Shown: positions 60,449-64,000 of the stretch, piece by piece
Numbering within the stretch: position 1 is the first letter of the stretch
Layout: the number at the start of each line of letters is the position of its first letter
Program-made: the position numbers and the translations under genes
Notes under the pieces: generated by a model
The model's database searches: none
The model's input: the letters and a program-made list of their open reading frames with translations, nothing else
Told to the model about the DNA's origin: nothing
Assembly: GCA_002733205.1 (NCBI GenBank)
Contig: NVUW01000002.1
Span: 620,001 to 684,000, forward strand
DNA length: 64,000 bases
Source of the DNA: Thalassobium sp.
GTDB taxonomy: Bacteria > Pseudomonadota > Gammaproteobacteria > Pseudomonadales > Oceanobacteraceae
Direction: 5' to 3'

Positions 60449-62710
60449 ATGCACCCATTAAGCTTACCTTTTAAGGCCAGTATTCTGGCAACCACTATTG
60501 CGCTGACGGCATGTGGTGGCGATTCATCCGGTGGTAGCTCCACCCCGCCAGGCTTGTCCGGTAATCCGGTTGGCACCGCAGTCATCAGCGTGAAAGGTGG
60601 TAACGCTAACTATCAGGCTGGTAGTGGCGGCAGTATTGAGATTGAAAAAAAATACAGTGCGGCTCCGCTGAACATTACGGTTAACGGTTTGCCGGACACT
60701 AATCATCAGCTCCCTGCCGTGACGGTTAATCTGGGTTCTAACCCCGCGAATATCACCACCAGTACGACGGTGAGTGTCGATACCACAGGCATTACCAGTG
60801 GCACGCTGTATTTGCGGGGTAACCGTATGTTCCGCTACGACGGTGCGGTCAGCGACGGGCCATCTCCTGTACCGGTTTTGAGTAAAGAAAGTACTATGAT
60901 TACTGGTATTAAAGTGGCTTCCGGTGCCGTGCTGACGCTCGATTATAACGGCTCAAATGGCAACCTGTATTTGTATAACGATATACAGAACGATGGTGAA
61001 ATCACAGTAGCGGCAGCCGCAATGCCTGCCAATGTTGCTGACTTGAGTTTTTACCTATTCAATTATGTTGGCTCTGGCAGCATTAACTTAGCGGGTAAAG
61101 AAACCGGCCAGCGTGGCGGTGATTTTGAGATGTATGCCAATATCGTTAACAACAGCGGCAACATTGTTACATCCGGTGCTGATGGCGATGCTTCAACCGT
61201 CGTTGGTAACAGTGGTTATGTCCGTATTTTCAGTCAGGCAGCGATTGCCAATAGTGGTGCCATCCAAACATCTGCTGGCTCCAGTAGTGGTTCTCGTACT
61301 GCGCCCGGTGCCAATATCGAGATGTACTCTCTTCGCGATCTGGTTAACAGTGGCAACCTGACTGCTTCTGCCGGTAGCGGTGTAAATAGCACTAGCCGTT
61401 ACAGCGGTGGGAGTATTCGCCTTGGAGCTGGTAGCCTGCTGTTAAATACCGGAAACCTGACCACAGACGGTGCCGACAGCGTACTGAATGCGGCAGAAAC
61501 CGACGGTGGTGAAGGTGGTTTTGGCGGCGAAATTACTTTATCGCTGAGCGGAGAAGGTGCTGAGGGGCTTGCCTATGCGGCACCGCGTTTGGTGAATACC
61601 GGTACTCTGCAGGCGAATGGTGGTGACAGTGCTTACGATTCCTATGTAGCGGGTCGTGGCGGCAATATTCGTATTGATGTTGAAGAGTCTGATTACGGTA
61701 ATGAAGTACCCTCCAATCCTGCTTTGGTTGTTGTCAGTGGCAATTTGCTGGCAGAAGGGGGGAATGCAACGGCAGTCAGTGGTTCAGGTGAAGGATTCGG
61801 TGCTCAAGGGGGGAATATTGATATTAGTCATGACGCCCAGATTAATTCTGAATTGCCGACTCAGATCGTTGGTTATGCCCGTCTTGATGCCTCGGGTGGC
61901 GATGCTCTGCGTTCAGGCAGTGGTGGATCTATTGAGATCACTGGCGAGTCTAATTCTGACGACGAGGACGATGCTGTTACCTATGCACCAGCACCATCCA
62001 TTAAAGTGGCAACCGATCTGCTGTTGAATGGTGGCCAGGTTGTGACGTCAGAAACCCTGAGTGCAATTGCCCGTGCTGGTAATGGTGGCTCTACCTACCT
62101 CGGTACTTATACAGGTCATGCTTTCCTGCAACCAGAGCTGTCATTCAGTTTTGATGGTAACGTATCTGCTACAGCGGATGATGTCAGCAATGCCAGTGAT
62201 GGTAGTGGTGGATTTTTCTTGATCCGCGCCCCGCACAAAGCAACCATTCGTGGCACGATTAGTCTGAATGGCAGTAACGATACAGCTGTTCCTGCTGATG
62301 GCGAGAATGATGGTTACAATGAAGGCGGCAATGGCGGTGCCGTATTTGTTAGCAGTCAATTCAGCCTGGTCGACTTTAATGCTCAGGTGAGCGCCAATGG
62401 CGGTGCTGGTCAGCTTGAAGGTGGTGATGGTGGTTTCCTCATGCTTGCAAGCGCCAAAGGTTCTGCGATTAATGGTTCTATCAGTGTTGCCGGTGGAAAT
62501 GCTTCTGCAACAGAAGTGAACGGAGATGAAACCTTTGGTGGCCATGGTGGTATGTTGTCTATCGACAGCGGTGATCTGCGTAACAACCTGCGCGCAAGCT
62601 ATACCATTACGGCGGGAACGGGTACCACCGCTGGCATTAGCGGTGGTGTGTATGTTGATACCAATTGCATTGTCGGTATCTGCAGCAACAGGGGACCTAT
62701 GATTCCATAA
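60449..62710 (+). CDS. Gly/Asn/Ser-rich repetitive surface lipoprotein
   Basis: A 753-residue lipoprotein (ATG 60449 with AAGGA; lipobox LTACGG). After a Ser/Gly spacer come a strand-rich segment (about 35-160) and a long series of GG-rich repeats alternating NSGN- and GGNI-type phrases (LVNSGNLTASAGS, LLNTGNLTTDGAD, RLVNTGTLQANGGDS, GGFLMLASAKG). This resembles beta-helix proteins of filamentous-haemagglutinin type, but no family is certain. Probably outer-membrane or surface attached. A terminator follows, then two further genes; function might be adhesion or matrix. Confidence 0.72.
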   Translation: MHPLSLPFKASILATTIALTACGGDSSGGSSTPPGLSGNPVGTAVISVKGGNANYQAGSGGSIEIEKKYSAAPLNITVNGLPDTNHQLPAVTVNLGSNPANITTSTTVSVDTTGITSGTLYLRGNRMFRYDGAVSDGPSPVPVLSKESTMITGIKVASGAVLTLDYNGSNGNLYLYNDIQNDGEITVAAAAMPANVADLSFYLFNYVGSGSINLAGKETGQRGGDFEMYANIVNNSGNIVTSGADGDASTVVGNSGYVRIFSQAAIANSGAIQTSAGSSSGSRTAPGANIEMYSLRDLVNSGNLTASAGSGVNSTSRYSGGSIRLGAGSLLLNTGNLTTDGADSVLNAAETDGGEGGFGGEITLSLSGEGAEGLAYAAPRLVNTGTLQANGGDSAYDSYVAGRGGNIRIDVEESDYGNEVPSNPALVVVSGNLLAEGGNATAVSGSGEGFGAQGGNIDISHDAQINSELPTQIVGYARLDASGGDALRSGSGGSIEITGESNSDDEDDAVTYAPAPSIKVATDLLLNGGQVVTSETLSAIARAGNGGSTYLGTYTGHAFLQPELSFSFDGNVSATADDVSNASDGSGGFFLIRAPHKATIRGTISLNGSNDTAVPADGENDGYNEGGNGGAVFVSSQFSLVDFNAQVSANGGAGQLEGGDGGFLMLASAKGSAINGSISVAGGNASATEVNGDETFGGHGGMLSIDSGDLRNNLRASYTITAGTGTTAGISGGVYVDTNCIVGICSNRGPMIP

Positions 62711-62727
62711 CGACTGAAAGTTAAAAT

Positions 62728-62764
62728 AGGCCGCGCGGGTTAACCGTTGCGGCCTCTTTTTTTA
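62728..62764 (+). terminator. Rho-independent terminator after the repetitive lipoprotein gene
   Basis: AGGCCGC / GCGGCCT stem with 14-base loop, followed by CTTTTTTT. Confidence 0.9.
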
Positions 62765-62788
62765 TTATTAATATGTCAGGACGATGGA

Positions 62789-63484
62789 ATGAGATTTTTG
62801 CTGAAAACCTGTTTCTTATTCTTGCTGAGTAAGGTTGCTATTGCAGCGCCAACGATCCAGTATCAACATGCTCAACAACGTTATATTTTTCCTGAATTGA
62901 CGGTATCTGCTGAAGCGTTTTTTACTGAATTCAGTCAGTATTCCGGCATTGTTATTTATTACTACCCAGACCTGATTATTCCGGAAGTATTTCGTGGCGC
63001 ATCACTGCAGGAAAATGAAGTTCTGCGATTACTGGAACAGAACTTTTCGCTGATAAAATCATTTAAAGATGCGGATTTAGCGGCGTTGCAAATTTTGCCC
63101 GAAGGTCAACTGCAAAGTGATGGTCTCAGGCTTGCCGGTTCCACTCTGGTTGAGACTTCACTGACCAGTGATGTTGTGCAGCAACAGCCAGCGTTGTTGA
63201 GTGACCAACGTGTACGTGTTTTGGAAGAAGCTGCTAGACGCGAAAAAAAGATTGCCGAGATAAAAGCCCAGCAAGAAGAACAACAAGCAGCCCGCAAAAA
63301 AAAGAAAGCGGATGAAAAAGCACAGCGCGAACAACGCCACGCAGAAGAAAAGAAAAACGAATTTGCCAAGTTGCAACACTACCGTGATACCGACCCGGAA
63401 ATTTATCAACGATTATTGCCTTTTTACCGTCACCGGTTTGGTGAGCCTGACTTTTCCGAACCTGACAATACTCATCAGCCATGA
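62789..63484 (+). CDS. Secreted protein with STN-like domain and charged coiled coil
   Basis: A 231-residue protein: signal peptide to AIAA (about residue 20), a segment LTVSAEAFFTEFSQYSGIVIYYYPDLIIPEVFRGASLQENEVLRLLEQNFSL (about 37-88) that fits the secretin/TonB short N-terminal (STN) pattern, then a Lys/Glu/Gln-rich coiled coil (about 150-205, EARRRE-like AARREKKIAEIKAQQEEQQ). No barrel follows, so STN would act alone. ATG 62789 gives the signal peptide at the N-terminus; an earlier in-frame codon does not. Its stop overlaps the next gene (ATGA), so both are co-expressed. Confidence 0.65.
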   Translation: MRFLLKTCFLFLLSKVAIAAPTIQYQHAQQRYIFPELTVSAEAFFTEFSQYSGIVIYYYPDLIIPEVFRGASLQENEVLRLLEQNFSLIKSFKDADLAALQILPEGQLQSDGLRLAGSTLVETSLTSDVVQQQPALLSDQRVRVLEEAARREKKIAEIKAQQEEQQAARKKKKADEKAQREQRHAEEKKNEFAKLQHYRDTDPEIYQRLLPFYRHRFGEPDFSEPDNTHQP

Positions 63485-64000
63485 TCAGCATACCAACCCC
63501 GGAAGAAGCCACTACCATTGCTATGCAGATACGCTTGCAGCAAAGTGAGCGCTTATCATCGGAGCAGCGTAGTGTGCTGCAACAGCAGTCGGTACAAGCG
63601 CTTTTGCAACATGCGCTGAATACCGTGCCCTATTATCAACAACATCCGGCCATTATGGCGATGAACGGAAATATCCAGTGGGATAAATTTCCGTTACTGA
63701 CACGAACGCAGTTGCAGCGTAACGAAAAAGAGCTGTTGAGCACACAGCCACCGGCGGAGCATGGGCGGCACTTTGAATTCCGCAGCTCCGGTTCGACCGG
63801 TCGGCCTGTTCAAACCTGGTCGACGGAACATGCTCAGGTTTATTGGCGTGCATTTACCTTACGCGATCATCTCTGGGCTGGACGTAATATGAACGCCTCG
63901 CTGGCGGCGATTAAATTTTTACCGGTCGATGAGGCGCGTTATCCCGGACAACAAGGTGATCGCTGGGGGAAGTCAGCGGCAGCGCTGGGGTTTCGTGCTC
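63481..64000 (+). CDS. CapK/phenylacetate-CoA-ligase-like adenylating enzyme (3' end outside window)
   Basis: Starts at ATG 63481 within ATGA, coupled to the STN gene. The 173 visible residues show LLQHALNTVPYYQQHP, the FPLLTRTQLQRN segment and the ATP-binding SSGSTGRPVQTW (about residues 101-112), as in phenylacetate-CoA ligases and CapK/coenzyme-F390-synthetase-like proteins. Such proteins activate acids as adenylates and are often found in polysaccharide and cell-surface clusters. The rest of the gene is beyond the window, so its C-terminal domain is unseen. Confidence 0.82.
   Translation, partial: MISIPTPEEATTIAMQIRLQQSERLSSEQRSVLQQQSVQALLQHALNTVPYYQQHPAIMAMNGNIQWDKFPLLTRTQLQRNEKELLSTQPPAEHGRHFEFRSSGSTGRPVQTWSTEHAQVYWRAFTLRDHLWAGRNMNASLAAIKFLPVDEARYPGQQGDRWGKSAAALGFRA

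Overview
This window looks like a chromosome segment of a marine gammaproteobacterium in the Oceanospirillales/Pseudomonadales sphere (a Thalassolituus/Oceanobacter-type genome is my best guess). The evidence is the gene order ubiE-ubiJ-ubiB, the pilT-pilU / yggS-proC-yggT-yggU divergon known from Pseudomonas, Pseudomonas-style REP hairpins between genes, and abundant outer-membrane proteins. No rRNA, tRNA, IS transposase, prophage or CRISPR array was seen.

Layout. 1-3.9 kb: a truncated family I lipase, a small secreted Met/Glu-repeat protein, an S1/P1 nuclease, a MAPEG protein and an AT-rich DUF2971 gene. 3.9-5.2 kb: a gene-free block of REP-like repeats. 5.2-8.4 kb: ubiquinone genes ubiE-ubiJ-ubiB. 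8.5-10.6 kb: a periplasmic binding-protein-like gene, a DUF1145 protein and an alpha/beta hydrolase. 10.6-15.7 kb: marR, then an MMPL/RND exporter fused to a LolA-like domain, then a DUF1302-type outer-membrane protein whose signal peptide carries a 12-bp tandem repeat. 16.5-21.7 kb: ethanolamine use (eat, eutC, eutB and a divergent AraC regulator), without microcompartment genes. 21.8-27.8 kb: small accessory genes, a membrane-anchored AraC regulator, a lipoprotein Ntn-hydrolase acylase and a 128-bp tandem REP array. 27.8-34.7 kb: SulP transporter, yggU, yggT, proC, yggS, pilT, pilU. 34.8-41 kb: an uncharacterised cluster of LysR, 2OG-Fe(II) oxygenase, alpha/beta hydrolase, NitT/TauT-type ABC importer and nucleoside deaminase. 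41.1-46.8 kb: an 1164-residue protein of unknown function, a small membrane protein, a LysE exporter and a GNAT gene broken by one amber codon. 47-50.7 kb: moaA-mobA-moaB-moaC-moaD-moaE behind a molybdenum-cofactor riboswitch. 51-54.4 kb: outer-membrane protein, endonuclease I, binding-protein-like gene, lipoprotein. 54.5-59.7 kb: selD-selU(mnmH) plus a three-gene ABC importer that fits the putative selenate type. 59.7-64 kb: a 755-bp AT-rich gap, then a Gly/Asn-rich lipoprotein, an STN/coiled-coil protein and a truncated CapK/phenylacetate-CoA-ligase-like gene.

The most interesting items are the 35-41 kb LysR/oxygenase/hydrolase/importer/deaminase cluster, the RND-LolA fusion with its twin palindromic operators, the 60-64 kb surface-protein/adenylating-enzyme cluster, the giant unknown protein at 41-44.6 kb, and the REP arrays. 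All functional calls come from reading motifs by eye; no database search was run.
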